The notes beneath the pieces are model-generated. The model was not told the origin of the DNA and searched no databases. It was given only the letters and a program-made list of their open reading frames with translations. A stretch of DNA of 64,000 nucleotides from assembly GCF_018343535.1 (NCBI RefSeq), contig NZ_JAGYPF010000004.1, positions 81,656-145,655 on the forward strand, given 5' to 3'. Shown here one piece after another: positions 32,287-41,373 of the stretch. Origin of the DNA: Neobacillus rhizophilus (GTDB lineage Bacteria; Bacillota; Bacilli; Bacillales; Cytobacillaceae). The position numbers and the translations under genes are program-made. Position 1 is the first letter of the stretch. Every line of letters begins with the position of its first letter.

Positions 32287-33450
32287 ATGAAAATAGTAAT
32301 CGCCCCTGACTCATTCAAAGGCAGCATGAGCTCAGTAGAGGCAGCAAGCTCAATTGAAAAAGGGATTCTCCGGGCGTACCCTGACGCAGAAACGGTCCTA
32401 TTGCCCGTTGGAGACGGCGGGGAAGGAACATTAGAAACGCTAGTATCTGCAACGAACGGATATACTGTCCCGGTGAATGTTACAGGACCTTTAGGCGACA
32501 AGGTTGCAGCAGAGTACGGTGTATTGGGTGATGGAGAGACATGTGTAATCGAAATGGCTAAAGCGTCGGGACTAGCTCTTGTGCCCCCATCTCAGTTGAA
32601 TCCGTTAAAAGCAACAACCTACGGAACTGGGGAATTGATTAAACGGGCACTTAATGATGGCTACAAATCCTTCATTCTCGCAGTAGGTGGTTCTGCCACC
32701 AATGACGGCGGAGCTGGAATGCTGCAAGCCCTTGGGTTAAAGCTTCTGGATGCAGATGGCAAAGAGATTGGCTTTGGCGGTGGAGAACTTAGAAAAGTTG
32801 AGATAATCGAAATGTCATCATTTGATGCAAGAGTTGCAGATTGCAAGTTTCTTATCGCATCAGATGTCCAAAATCCTTTTATTGGCCCCGATGGTGCATC
32901 TAGTGTCTTCGGACCACAAAAAGGCGCATCACCTAATGATGTAGATTTTCTTGATGCATGTTTATCTAATTTTGCAGATGTCATTGAAAAGACAACAGGT
33001 ATCCAAATTCATAATCTTCCCGGATCAGGAGCGGCGGGAGGAATCGGCGGTGCTTTTCAAGCCTTTTTCCCATCCAAGATGAGACGAGGTATTGACGTGG
33101 TCATTGAGTATACCCGGCTGAATCAACTGGTCGAAGGTGCAGACCTTGTCATTACTGGTGAGGGAAAGGTAGACTTTCAAACCGCATCCGGCAAAACTCC
33201 AATGGGTGTCGCACAGGTGGCACATTCGAAAAATATTCCTACCGTCATTCTCGCAGGTTCTGTCGGCAAGGGAATTGATCCGCTTTATCAATATGGTGTT
33301 GTTAGTGTTCACAGTATAATTAATAGGCCAATGGATTTAGTAGAAGCAATGGAACATGCTGAAGAATTAGCGGAATTTGCCGCTGAGCAAATTGTTCGAT
33401 CGTTTTTTTATCAAAAGAGGCAGATTGAAAACCAAGTTAAGAATGGATAA
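32287..33450 (+). CDS. Glycerate kinase (GlxK/GarK family)
   Basis: A 387-residue kinase that phosphorylates D-glycerate, feeding glycolysis. The start MKIVIAPDSFKGSMSS, VGDGGEGTLETL, GGSATNDGGAGMLQALG near residue 130 and GSGAAGGIGGAF near 250 are family hallmarks. AAGGAGG points to ATG 32287; the longer frame from 32260 would begin inside the cre box. It is followed by a KDG permease gene and opposed by cdaR. Confidence 0.93.
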   Translation: MKIVIAPDSFKGSMSSVEAASSIEKGILRAYPDAETVLLPVGDGGEGTLETLVSATNGYTVPVNVTGPLGDKVAAEYGVLGDGETCVIEMAKASGLALVPPSQLNPLKATTYGTGELIKRALNDGYKSFILAVGGSATNDGGAGMLQALGLKLLDADGKEIGFGGGELRKVEIIEMSSFDARVADCKFLIASDVQNPFIGPDGASSVFGPQKGASPNDVDFLDACLSNFADVIEKTTGIQIHNLPGSGAAGGIGGAFQAFFPSKMRRGIDVVIEYTRLNQLVEGADLVITGEGKVDFQTASGKTPMGVAQVAHSKNIPTVILAGSVGKGIDPLYQYGVVSVHSIINRPMDLVEAMEHAEELAEFAAEQIVRSFFYQKRQIENQVKNG

Positions 33451-33558
33451 AAAGTTAAATCCGTTGATGTTTATGCAGCCCGATTTCTTGTGGAAGATTC
33501 GCTTTAAAGTTTGTCTTTGAAAAATATTAATATTATCCTTGAGAGGAGCTTTAAATCT

Positions 33559-34527
33559 ATGAAAATCAAAGCAACACTTGATAGAATTCCTGGTTCGATG
33601 ATGCTGTTCCCCCTACTCATTGGTGCAACACTAAACACGTTATTTCCGGGCACCCCTACTTTTTTCGGGTCCTTCACCGGGGCGCTTTGGGGAGGAGCAC
33701 TGCCAATTTTAGCAGTATTCTTCTTCTGCATGGGTACAACATTAAGTTTTAAAGCGACACCTTACATCGCCAAGAAGGGCGGCGCGTTACTATTAACCAA
33801 AATTGGAGTAGCGGCCATAATCGGTATCATTGCTGCACAGTTTATCGGTAATGGAATGGTTCTTGGAGGATTATCAGTATTGGCGATTGTTGCTTCCATG
33901 AATGATACAAATGGTGGTATGTACATGGCGTTGATGGGCCAATTCGGTAAAGCTGAGGATGCGGGTGCTTACTCAATAATGTCTCTTGAGTCCGGTCCTT
34001 TCTTGACAATGGTTTCTTTAGGTCTTGCCGGTCTTGCCGGTTTCCCATGGCAAACAATGGTTGGCGCGATTCTACCAATGGTTTTAGGGATGATTATTGG
34101 AAACTTGGATCCGGATTGCCGTGAGTTTTTCGGAAAAGCTGCTCCTGTTTTAATACCGTTCTTCGCATTTGGACTTGGTGCCGGGCTTGATTTCAACAAA
34201 GTCGCAACTGCCGGTTTAACCGGAATTTTATTAGGTGTTGCTGTTGTAGTTATTACAGGTTCTGCTTTATTCGTTGTAGACAAATTGACAGGCGGAAATG
34301 GAATTGCTGGTCTAGCAGCCGCTACTACTGCCGGAAATGCTGCTGGTGTTCCTGCAGCCGTTGCTGCTGCCAATCCTGCTTATGCAGAGGTTGCTGGTAC
34401 TGCAACAATCATGGTAGCAGCGAGCGTAATTGTAACTGCAATTTTATGTCCGATTGTTACTGCATGGTATGCGAATAGACTCAAGAAAAAAGAGCAATTC
34501 AAACTCCAAGCGAACAGAGCAAGTTAA
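33559..34527 (+). CDS. kdgT: 2-keto-3-deoxygluconate permease
   Basis: A 322-residue, about ten-helix membrane protein of the KDGT family, which imports 2-keto-3-deoxygluconate. The start [20 protein letters not shown] and the later [15 protein letters not shown] and [20 protein letters not shown] stretches are characteristic. Ribosome site GAGAGGAG before ATG 33559 excludes the longer frame from 33511. No KDG kinase or aldolase is next to it; the partner gene is glycerate kinase. Confidence 0.9.
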   Translation: MKIKATLDRIPGSMMLFPLLIGATLNTLFPGTPTFFGSFTGALWGGALPILAVFFFCMGTTLSFKATPYIAKKGGALLLTKIGVAAIIGIIAAQFIGNGMVLGGLSVLAIVASMNDTNGGMYMALMGQFGKAEDAGAYSIMSLESGPFLTMVSLGLAGLAGFPWQTMVGAILPMVLGMIIGNLDPDCREFFGKAAPVLIPFFAFGLGAGLDFNKVATAGLTGILLGVAVVVITGSALFVVDKLTGGNGIAGLAAATTAGNAAGVPAAVAAANPAYAEVAGTATIMVAASVIVTAILCPIVTAWYANRLKKKEQFKLQANRAS

Positions 34528-34629
34528 GAAATCCCTGGAAAACTATCCGTTATTTAAAAATGGATTCATAAATGATCCGCGTATGTTATGCTCTAAGGTG
34601 TTTAACAAAAGGCAATGTAAAACAACCAT

Positions 34630-34672
34630 AAACCCCTGAGAGCGATCTCAGGGGTTTGGCAATTAGGTTTTT
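34630..34672 (+). terminator. Intrinsic terminator after kdgT
   Basis: AAACCCCTGAG (34630-34640) and CTCAGGGGTTT (34647-34657) form a perfect 11-bp stem; a T-run follows some bases later. Confidence 0.78.
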
Positions 34673-34750
34673 TTCTCCTTAAACGGAAATAAATTAACTA
34701 GAAGCACGTTAGTATATACTGAAAACATTTGCGAAAGAGAGTGTATAGAC

Positions 34751-36013
34751 ATGAAAACAAACCTGTTATATGGCCAAAACGGACTTGAAATTGAAGTTCC
34801 TGACAATGCGTTTGTCGTAGAACCAAAAGACCTCCCAGCGATGGAAGATGAACGGGAAGCGATTAAACAGGCACTGAGAAACCCAATTGGAACGGCCCCT
34901 TTAAGAGAAATGGTCAAGCCTACAGATACCGTTGCCATTGTTATTAGTGATATTACAAGACCGACCCCGAACCATATTCTTGTTCCATTATTGATTGAAG
35001 AATTGAGCCACGTCCCATTGGAGAATTTCGTTGTCATCAATGGAACAGGGACTCACCGCGATCAGACAAGGGAAGAATTTGTGCAAATGTTGGGTGACTG
35101 GGTTGTAGACAATATTCGGATCATCAATAATAACTGTCACGACAAAAGCACACAGGTAAACCTCGGACGCAGCAAATTTGGCTGTGATGTATATCTCAAT
35201 AAAGAGTATGTGGAAGCTGACTTCCGTATTGTAACAGGTTTTATCGAGCCCCACTTTTTTGCAGGATTCTCTGGCGGACCAAAGGGAATTATGCCGGGCA
35301 TTGCTGGAATTGATACGATTATGACTTTCCACAATGCCAGAATGATTGGCGACCCTCTTTCAACATGGGGAAATATGGTCAATAACCCTGTCCAGGATAT
35401 GACACGGGAAATCAATGGCCTTTGTAAACCACATTTTATGTTAAATGTGACACTGAATAAAGAAAAAGAAATCACAAATGTATTTGCGGGAGAGTTATAC
35501 GAAGCCCATGACAAGGGATGTGCCTTTGTAAAGGAACATGCGATGGTCCGCTGTGACGAGCGGTTTGATGTGGTTATTACCTCCAATTCTGGATACCCGC
35601 TGGATCAGAATCTTTACCAGGCCGTTAAAGGAATGAGCGCTTCACAAAAGATTGTCAAAAAAGGCGGCGCCATAATCGTTGCTTCAGAATGCTCTGATGG
35701 ACTGCCAAGCCATGGAAATTATGCAAAAATCTTTGAATTCGCAGACAGCCCGCAAGGCTTACTTGACCTAATCAATAATCCCGAATTTAAAATGTTCGAC
35801 CAATGGCAGGTGCAAAAACAGGCGGTCATTCAAGTATGGTCGGATGTCTATGTGTATTCGAAGCTAACAGACGAACAAGTCAAAGGGGCCATGCTTAAAC
35901 CAACACATAATATTGAGAAAACACTTGAAGAACTTAAACAGGCATATGGAGAAAACATGACTGTGGCTGTCTTACCGCTCGGGCCGCTGACAATTCCATA
36001 TGTTGAAGAGTAG
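34751..36013 (+). CDS. LarA-like nickel-pincer racemase/epimerase
   Basis: A 420-residue protein of the lactate racemase LarA (DUF2088) family, which uses a nickel-pincer nucleotide to move hydride on a 2-hydroxy acid. ISDITRPTPNH near residue 61, NGTGTHRDQT near 97 (catalytic histidine), GFIEPHFFAGFSGGPKGIMPG near 163-183 (second histidine and the cofactor-tethering lysine) and FHNARMIGDPLS near 197 are all intact. The cofactor genes larB, larC and larE are not nearby. Beside sugar-acid genes a sugar-acid or glycerate racemisation is a fair guess; plain lactate racemase cannot be excluded. Confidence 0.85.
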   Translation: MKTNLLYGQNGLEIEVPDNAFVVEPKDLPAMEDEREAIKQALRNPIGTAPLREMVKPTDTVAIVISDITRPTPNHILVPLLIEELSHVPLENFVVINGTGTHRDQTREEFVQMLGDWVVDNIRIINNNCHDKSTQVNLGRSKFGCDVYLNKEYVEADFRIVTGFIEPHFFAGFSGGPKGIMPGIAGIDTIMTFHNARMIGDPLSTWGNMVNNPVQDMTREINGLCKPHFMLNVTLNKEKEITNVFAGELYEAHDKGCAFVKEHAMVRCDERFDVVITSNSGYPLDQNLYQAVKGMSASQKIVKKGGAIIVASECSDGLPSHGNYAKIFEFADSPQGLLDLINNPEFKMFDQWQVQKQAVIQVWSDVYVYSKLTDEQVKGAMLKPTHNIEKTLEELKQAYGENMTVAVLPLGPLTIPYVEE

Positions 36014-36059
36014 TAGTTTGAAATAAAAAAAGTCACAAAATGTTCACAAAAAATAAGAA

Positions 36060-36258
36060 ATATGTTATCTTATAAAATGTTAATAAGAAATAGAATGTTC
36101 ATTGATGAAATGTAACATGATGTCGCACTTTCATTCTGTTATTCTATTTTTATAGTGGCGGGAAGGATTACTAGTATTTTTAAATGCTTAGATATTAGCC
36201 CATCATAAACGGTTTATGTGAATTTGTTTGCATGAAACCGCTTTATGGTGGGCTTTTT
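36060..36258 (+). ncRNA. Leader RNA with terminator before formate channel gene
   Basis: The block AGTGGCGGGAAGGATTACT (36154-36172) and an adjoining hairpin (AGTAT/ATGCT, 36173-36188) recur before fdhF. Upstream are paired arms AAATAGAAT/ATTCTATTT. Downstream GCCCATCATAAA-CGGTTT (36198-36215) pairs with AAACCG-C-TTTATGGTGGGC (36235-36253), followed by T: a long terminator. The GGCGGG of the conserved block could pair with the terminator's 5' arm, so an on/off switch is possible. No known class is recognised. Confidence 0.6.
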
Positions 36259-36289
36259 GTTTTTTTTAATACATAAGGGAGGAAAATAA

Positions 36290-37105
36290 ATGGCATTTCA
36301 TAGTCCTGATCAAATTGCCCGAAAAGTAGTTGAAGCGGGCGCGAAGAAAGCAGTAATGCCGATTCGTCATGCCCTGCTGTTAGGTTTCTTAGGAGGAGCG
36401 TTTATCGCATTGGGTTTTCTATTAGACATACGGGTGAGTGGCAACTTGCCAAAAGAATGGGGGTCATTCGGCTCATTTCTTGGCGCTTCGGTGTTCCCGG
36501 TCGGCCTCATGCTGATCATTATTGCCGGCGGTGAACTGCTGACGGGGAATATGATGGCCTTGCCGATGGCAGTATTGGCTAAGCGGGCAACAACCCTACA
36601 ACTAATGAGGAATTGGCTGCTGATTGTTGTCAGTAACTTTGTCGGTGCTATCTTTGTAGCTTACTTCTTTGGCCATGTGGTTGGCTTGACAGAAACAGGG
36701 CCATTCTTGGAAAAAACAGTGGCAATCGCCCAAGCAAAAACAAGTGAAACCTTTGTTCAAGCATTAATTTCTGCAGTCGGCTGTAACTGGCTGGTCTGTT
36801 TGGCGGTGTGGATGGCATTTGGTGCTGAAGACATTGGTGGAAAGATGTTTGCGATTTGGTTCCCTATCATGGGATTCGTTGCAATCGGTTTCCAGCACGT
36901 CGTGGCCAATATGTTCGTGATTCCAGCGGCCATTTTTGCCGGCAGCCTTAGCTGGACCGATTATTTTAGTAACTTTGTACCGGTATTTATTGGCAATGCC
37001 ATTGGCGGAGGAATTTTCGTCGCCTTGATCTACTGGATGGTATATAAAGAGGCATTACGGACTAATGCTTCACAAGCATTAAACAACATAAAGAAGGCCG
37101 TTTAG
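36290..37105 (+). CDS. Formate/nitrite transporter family channel
   Basis: A 271-residue pentameric channel protein of the FocA/NirC/FdhC family with six helices. Recognisable are LLGFLGGAFIALGF, GGELLTGNMMALPMA near residue 80, CNWLVCLAVWMAF near 163 and GFQHVVANMFVIPAA near 205, whose histidine lines the pore. It lies between two related leader RNAs and just before fdhF, so it most likely imports formate for the dehydrogenase. AGGGAGGA precedes the ATG. Confidence 0.93.
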   Translation: MAFHSPDQIARKVVEAGAKKAVMPIRHALLLGFLGGAFIALGFLLDIRVSGNLPKEWGSFGSFLGASVFPVGLMLIIIAGGELLTGNMMALPMAVLAKRATTLQLMRNWLLIVVSNFVGAIFVAYFFGHVVGLTETGPFLEKTVAIAQAKTSETFVQALISAVGCNWLVCLAVWMAFGAEDIGGKMFAIWFPIMGFVAIGFQHVVANMFVIPAAIFAGSLSWTDYFSNFVPVFIGNAIGGGIFVALIYWMVYKEALRTNASQALNNIKKAV

Positions 37106-37144
37106 CAATCTAACTTGCCGTAGTTCGCAAAAAATACAAATTTA

Positions 37145-37344
37145 TGATATATTCATAGTATTAATGTTTAAAATTAGTGAAGAATGCATTGAAATCAGGT
37201 AACAGTTGTTGCTTTGATTTCCTGCTTGCTCACAGATAATATGGCGGGAATGATCGCTAGTATATAAAATATGCTCAGAAATTCTCCCCCCATGAAACGG
37301 TTTATACCAATTAGGTATAGCAACTGTTTTATGGGGGGTTTTTT
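37145..37344 (+). ncRNA. Second leader RNA with terminator, before fdhF
   Basis: This is related to the element at 36060. TATGGCGGGAATGATCGCT (37250-37268) is followed by the hairpin AGTATAT/ATATGCT with the same bulged CU/AG closure, and the upstream arm GAAATCAGGTAACAG resembles the other leader. CCCCCCATGAAACGGTT (37286-37302) pairs along its whole length with AACTGTTTTATGGGGGG (37322-37338), then TTTTTT. The terminator sequence differs from the first leader but the layout is the same. Confidence 0.6.
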
Positions 37345-37368
37345 GGCTAATAAGAAAGTATAAGTGCA

Positions 37369-37413
37369 ACTACGCCTCTGTCTTCGCCCTTAGGGGCTCA
37401 CCAGTCGGCGAGT
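37369..37413 (+). other. Compact hairpin element just before fdhF
   Basis: The rest of the 335-base gap holds a second structure. The outer stem is ACT-A-CGCC with GGCGAGT, with internal loops of nine bases on each side and an inner GCCC-TTAG-GGGC hairpin, then TTTTCTTT. It may be a second regulatory RNA element, a terminator, or a copy of a dispersed Bacillus repeat. Confidence 0.4.
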
Positions 37414-37440
37414 TTTCTTTATGTTTAGGAGGGTTTTATT

Positions 37441-40413
37441 TTGTCGGAAAAAGTGAATGTGTTTATTAATGGAACCGCCCGTGAGATTGAGGCTGGAACT
37501 CGAATCTTGGATTACCTTATTTCACAGGATATCCAGCATCCACATGTTTGTTATTCAGAAATTCTTGGTCCAGTCCAAAGCTGTGATACCTGTATGTGTG
37601 AAGTGAACGGCACTATTATGCGGGCCTGTTCGACTGTCATGGAGGAAGGGATGAATATCCTGACAGCTTCCGAGGTGGCGAAAAAGGCCCAGGAAGAAGC
37701 GATGGACCGGATTTTGGAAAATCATTTATTGTATTGTACGGTCTGCGACAACAACAACGGCAATTGTCGTGTCCATAATACGGCGGAAATGATGGGTGTC
37801 CAGCATCAGACACGTCCGCATCGTTCCAAGGGCTATGAAGTGGATATGTCCCATCCATTTTACCGCTACGACCCGGACCAATGTATTTTGTGCGGGCGCT
37901 GTGTGGAAACCTGTCAGGACCTGCAGGTCAACGAAACATTGATGATCGACTGGGAGAGCCAGCAGCCTCGTGTATTGTGGGATGGCGGAAAAAGCATCAA
38001 TGAATCATCCTGCGTTTCCTGTGGGCAGTGTGTCACGGTTTGTCCATGTAATGCCTTGATGGAAAAATCGATGCTTGGCAATGCCGGATTCATGACGGGA
38101 ATAGAAGATGACTTGCTAACTCCAATGATTGATCTTGTTAAAGCGGTAGAACCGGATTACCAAACCATTTTTGCCGTATCTGAAGTTGAAGCAGCGATGC
38201 GCGACACACGCATCAAGAAAACAAAAACCGTTTGTACGTTCTGCGGCGTCGGATGCTCATTTGAAGTTTGGACAAAAGATCATGAGATATTAAAAATTGA
38301 ACCATCTGAAAATGCGCCGGTTAACAGTGTATCTACGTGTGTAAAAGGAAAATTCGGCTGGGATTTTGTCAATTCAAAAGAACGGATTACCACTCCATTA
38401 ATACGTAAGGGCGATGTGTTTGTTGAAGCCTCTTGGGATGAAGCCTTAGATCTTGTGGCTGAAAAATTGGGCGGCATCAAAGATACGTACGGAAGCGATG
38501 CACTAGGATTTATCGCTTCTTCTAAAATCACTAATGAAGAGAACTACCTGATTCAAAAATTAAGCCGTCAGGTATTTGGCACCAACAACGTGGATAACTG
38601 CTCCCGTTATTGCCAGTCGCCTGCTTCTTGGGGCTTGCAGCAAACAGGCGGCATCGGCGGTGACTCCGCAACGATTCAAGACATTGCGGGCGCTGGACTT
38701 GTTATCTTAGTAGGCTGTGCGCCGGCAGAGGGACACCCTGTTCTTGCTACACGAATTAAGCGAGCACATAAGCTTCACGGGCAAAAATTAATCACCATCG
38801 ATGTCCGCAAACATGAAATGGCCGACCGCGCTGATTTGTTTGTGCGTCCAAGACAAGGTACAGATTATGTATGGCTGTCTGCTGTAACAAAATACATTAT
38901 TGACCAAGGCTGGCATGATGAAGAGTTCATTCAAAAGCATGTCAACCATTATGATGAATTCTTAAATATGATTGCTCCTTATACGCTCGAAGAAGCGGAG
39001 AGAATGACTGGCATCTCGCAAGAAGCATTAATCCAAATCGCGGAAATGATTCATGATGCGGACGGGACCGCCATTTGCTGGGGAATGGGCGTCACGCAAA
39101 ATATTGCAGGTTCTCATACATCAGTTGCCATTGCCAACCTTCTCCTTGCGACAGGAAATATGATGCGCCGCAATGCAGGGGCATTCCCGCTTCGTGGACA
39201 TAACAACGTACAAGGTGCCGCTGACATGGGCACGATGCCAAATATCTTCCCTGGCTATCAGCAAGTAGCAAGCGACGAAGTTCGTACAAAGTTTGAAAAA
39301 GCTTATGGCGTAACACTTCCTGCAAAGCCTGGTCTTGATAATATTGAGATGCTTGAAGCAATTGATAAGGGCGAATTGAAAGGAATGTATATCGTCGGGG
39401 AGGACATGGCATGGGTGGATGCCGATTCCAACCATACTCAAGCAATGCTTGCTAAACTCGATTTCCTTGTCGTTCAAGAAATTTTCTTAACGACAACGGC
39501 TCAGTTTGCAGATGTGATTTTGCCAGGCGTGCCTTCCCTTGAGAAAGAGGGTACATTCACCAATACAGAGCGCCGTGTCCAACGATTATACCAGGCATTG
39601 GAGACAACTGGTGACAGCAAGCCTGACTGGTGGATTCTACAGCAGGTGGCAAACCACATGGGCTTTAACTGGAATTATACCCATCCAAGTGAGATTTTTT
39701 CAGAAATGGCAAGCTTGACCCCGTTTTTTAAACATTGTAACTACAATGTGCTTGAAGGCTGGAACAGCTTTACATGGGGATCGCCAGACGGAACGGACAC
39801 GCCTGTTCTTTACCTGGACGGCTTTAACTTCCCTGATAAGAAAGCTCGGTTCGGATTGTTTGATTACGTACCTCCGGTGGAATTCCCGGATGAGTTTGAC
39901 TTGGCTCTTGATAACGGACGTTTGCTTGAACACTTCCATGAAGGGAACCTTACGCATAAATCAGAAGGGCTACAGTACAAGTTCCCGAAAGTTTTTGTTG
40001 AAGTTTCACCTGAGCTTGCCAAAGAGCGTGGGGTGAAGGATGGAACGATTGTCCGTCTCGTTTCACCATATGGTGCGATTCGTCTTCCGGTTCTTGTAAC
40101 AGACCGTGTTGAAGGAAAAACCGTGTATGTCCCAATGCACTCCTCAAGCCATGAGAGCGCGGTAAACTTGTTGACAGGCGGGGCGGTTGATGTTGTAACA
40201 CATACACCTGCTTATAAACAAACAAAGGTGCGAATGGAAGTCCTGGAAATCGATGGAGAAAATCCGCTGCCAAGATTCAACCCGCGAAATGCTACACGAA
40301 CGCCGCAGATGGGTCTTGAAATCTACAGGAAATGGGAACGAGGCGATTATGTGCCGATTTCAAGCGTCAATGAACAGGTAAAGCCAGGCCTGTATGACAG
40401 GAGGAACGCATAG
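37441..40413 (+). CDS. fdhF: Formate dehydrogenase alpha subunit, NuoG-like N-terminus
   Basis: A 990-residue cytoplasmic molybdopterin enzyme that oxidises formate to CO2. The N-terminal 2Fe-2S domain has CYSEILGPVQSCDTCMCEVNG near residue 37, two 4Fe-4S clusters follow (CILCGRCVETC; CVSCGQCVTVCPC), and the catalytic part begins with CTFCGVGCSFEVW near 262. The metal ligand is cysteine in NCSRYCQSPAS near residue 388, not selenocysteine. It starts at TTG 37441 behind AGGAGGG. DUF1641 follows with one-base overlap, FdhD is two genes on, and the channel is upstream, so formate import, oxidation and enzyme maturation are grouped. Confidence 0.95.
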   Translation: MSEKVNVFINGTAREIEAGTRILDYLISQDIQHPHVCYSEILGPVQSCDTCMCEVNGTIMRACSTVMEEGMNILTASEVAKKAQEEAMDRILENHLLYCTVCDNNNGNCRVHNTAEMMGVQHQTRPHRSKGYEVDMSHPFYRYDPDQCILCGRCVETCQDLQVNETLMIDWESQQPRVLWDGGKSINESSCVSCGQCVTVCPCNALMEKSMLGNAGFMTGIEDDLLTPMIDLVKAVEPDYQTIFAVSEVEAAMRDTRIKKTKTVCTFCGVGCSFEVWTKDHEILKIEPSENAPVNSVSTCVKGKFGWDFVNSKERITTPLIRKGDVFVEASWDEALDLVAEKLGGIKDTYGSDALGFIASSKITNEENYLIQKLSRQVFGTNNVDNCSRYCQSPASWGLQQTGGIGGDSATIQDIAGAGLVILVGCAPAEGHPVLATRIKRAHKLHGQKLITIDVRKHEMADRADLFVRPRQGTDYVWLSAVTKYIIDQGWHDEEFIQKHVNHYDEFLNMIAPYTLEEAERMTGISQEALIQIAEMIHDADGTAICWGMGVTQNIAGSHTSVAIANLLLATGNMMRRNAGAFPLRGHNNVQGAADMGTMPNIFPGYQQVASDEVRTKFEKAYGVTLPAKPGLDNIEMLEAIDKGELKGMYIVGEDMAWVDADSNHTQAMLAKLDFLVVQEIFLTTTAQFADVILPGVPSLEKEGTFTNTERRVQRLYQALETTGDSKPDWWILQQVANHMGFNWNYTHPSEIFSEMASLTPFFKHCNYNVLEGWNSFTWGSPDGTDTPVLYLDGFNFPDKKARFGLFDYVPPVEFPDEFDLALDNGRLLEHFHEGNLTHKSEGLQYKFPKVFVEVSPELAKERGVKDGTIVRLVSPYGAIRLPVLVTDRVEGKTVYVPMHSSSHESAVNLLTGGAVDVVTHTPAYKQTKVRMEVLEIDGENPLPRFNPRNATRTPQMGLEIYRKWERGDYVPISSVNEQVKPGLYDRRNA

Positions 40414-40892
40414 TGGCTCAGCCAATTAAAATCATAAAAAAAGTAGAATTGACAGAAGAGCAACAAAAAGCGCAATCCTTGGAGAGTCTTCTCTCCGAGG
40501 TTGCCCAAAATAAAGATTCCTTGCTGGATACACTTCAACTGTTGCAAGAGCTCCACAAAAGCGGTATTTTAGATGCTATGAACAGCCTTGTCAAAGCAAA
40601 AGAGCAAGTGGCAAAAATTGCGGTTGGCCAAATGACACGAGAGCCCGTTACGAATCTCATCAACAACGCAATGGCAGCAGGCGGCGCCTTGACGACACTT
40701 GATCCCGAAATGACAAAAAAGCTGATGAATGGCGTTGCAAATGGTTTGGAAAAGGCGGAACAAGGGCTCCAATCCAATTCAAAAGTAGGAATACTTGATT
40801 TATTGAAGGTATTGAACGATCCGGATATCAATAGGGCAATTGGTTTTGGTTTAAATCTCTTGAAGGGTGTCGGGGAAGGCTTAAAGGATTAA
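40413..40892 (+). CDS. DUF1641 protein (formate dehydrogenase partner, YrhD-like)
   Basis: A 159-residue helical protein of the DUF1641 family, which is regularly coded directly after FdhF in Bacillaceae (as YrhD after YrhE). GTG 40413 overlaps the last base of the fdhF stop and is preceded by AGGAGG. It has no cysteines or membrane helices, so it is probably an accessory or assembly subunit of the dehydrogenase. The exact role is not known. Confidence 0.85.
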   Translation: MAQPIKIIKKVELTEEQQKAQSLESLLSEVAQNKDSLLDTLQLLQELHKSGILDAMNSLVKAKEQVAKIAVGQMTREPVTNLINNAMAAGGALTTLDPEMTKKLMNGVANGLEKAEQGLQSNSKVGILDLLKVLNDPDINRAIGFGLNLLKGVGEGLKD

Positions 40893-40899
40893 AGGAGGG

Positions 40900-40943
40900 G
40901 GAAACCCATTTGATGATTTTAAAATGAATGGGTTTCCTTGTTT
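40900..40943 (+). terminator. Terminator-like hairpin in the fdh operon
   Basis: GGAAACCCATT (40900-40910) and AATGGGTTTCC (40927-40937) form an 11-bp stem, followed by TTGTTTC. It could partly reduce expression of the last two genes. Confidence 0.7.
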
Positions 40944-40988
40944 CAATCGAAAACTATTCTAAGACGACAAATGAAGGGGAAGTCGATA

Positions 40989-41351
40989 ATGGGAAAAAAT
41001 TTAGAACACCAATTTAGTATGCTGGTTCGGGAAATCAGAAAAGAGTACGTTGGAAATGGCCCAAAAGAAATTAGTACCCGCTTCGTGGAAAACTGGGCAA
41101 TTAGTGAAATGAAAGGCAACCTTACGAATGTAGAGAAGTTTATGATTAACTCTGAACAAGGAAAGCAAACCGTTCATGAGGCTCGGACCAAGCTGGTAAA
41201 GGAAATCTATAAAAGACAAGAGGTTGTGGATAAGTTTGAAACCTTAATGGGAGCAAGAGTGCTGCGGCTCTTTTCCGACATTAATATAGATGAAGATATC
41301 GCCATGACTGTATTTGTTTTTGATAAACCAATAGATCAAAAAGGTAAATGA
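40989..41351 (+). CDS. DUF2294 domain protein
   Basis: A 120-residue protein of the DUF2294 family, with EFSMLVREIRKEYVG-like start (HQFSMLVREIRKEYVGNGP), a helical centre and MTVFVFDKP at the end. Function is not established. AAGGGGAAG fits ATG 40989; the longer frame from 40938 overlaps the hairpin tail. It sits between DUF1641 and FdhD, so a link to formate metabolism is likely. Confidence 0.8.
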   Translation: MGKNLEHQFSMLVREIRKEYVGNGPKEISTRFVENWAISEMKGNLTNVEKFMINSEQGKQTVHEARTKLVKEIYKRQEVVDKFETLMGARVLRLFSDINIDEDIAMTVFVFDKPIDQKGK

Positions 41352-41373
41352 GGGAACAAGGGAGACAGGGAGT

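Noticed and set aside
36060..37344. Known T-box or THF/ZTP riboswitch before the formate genes
   Set aside because: No AGGGTGG T-box core and no match to the other consensus sequences I know; kept as an unclassified leader.
37441..40413. FdhF as a selenoprotein
   Set aside because: The metal-ligand codon encodes cysteine (NCSRYCQSP) and the frame has no in-frame TGA.
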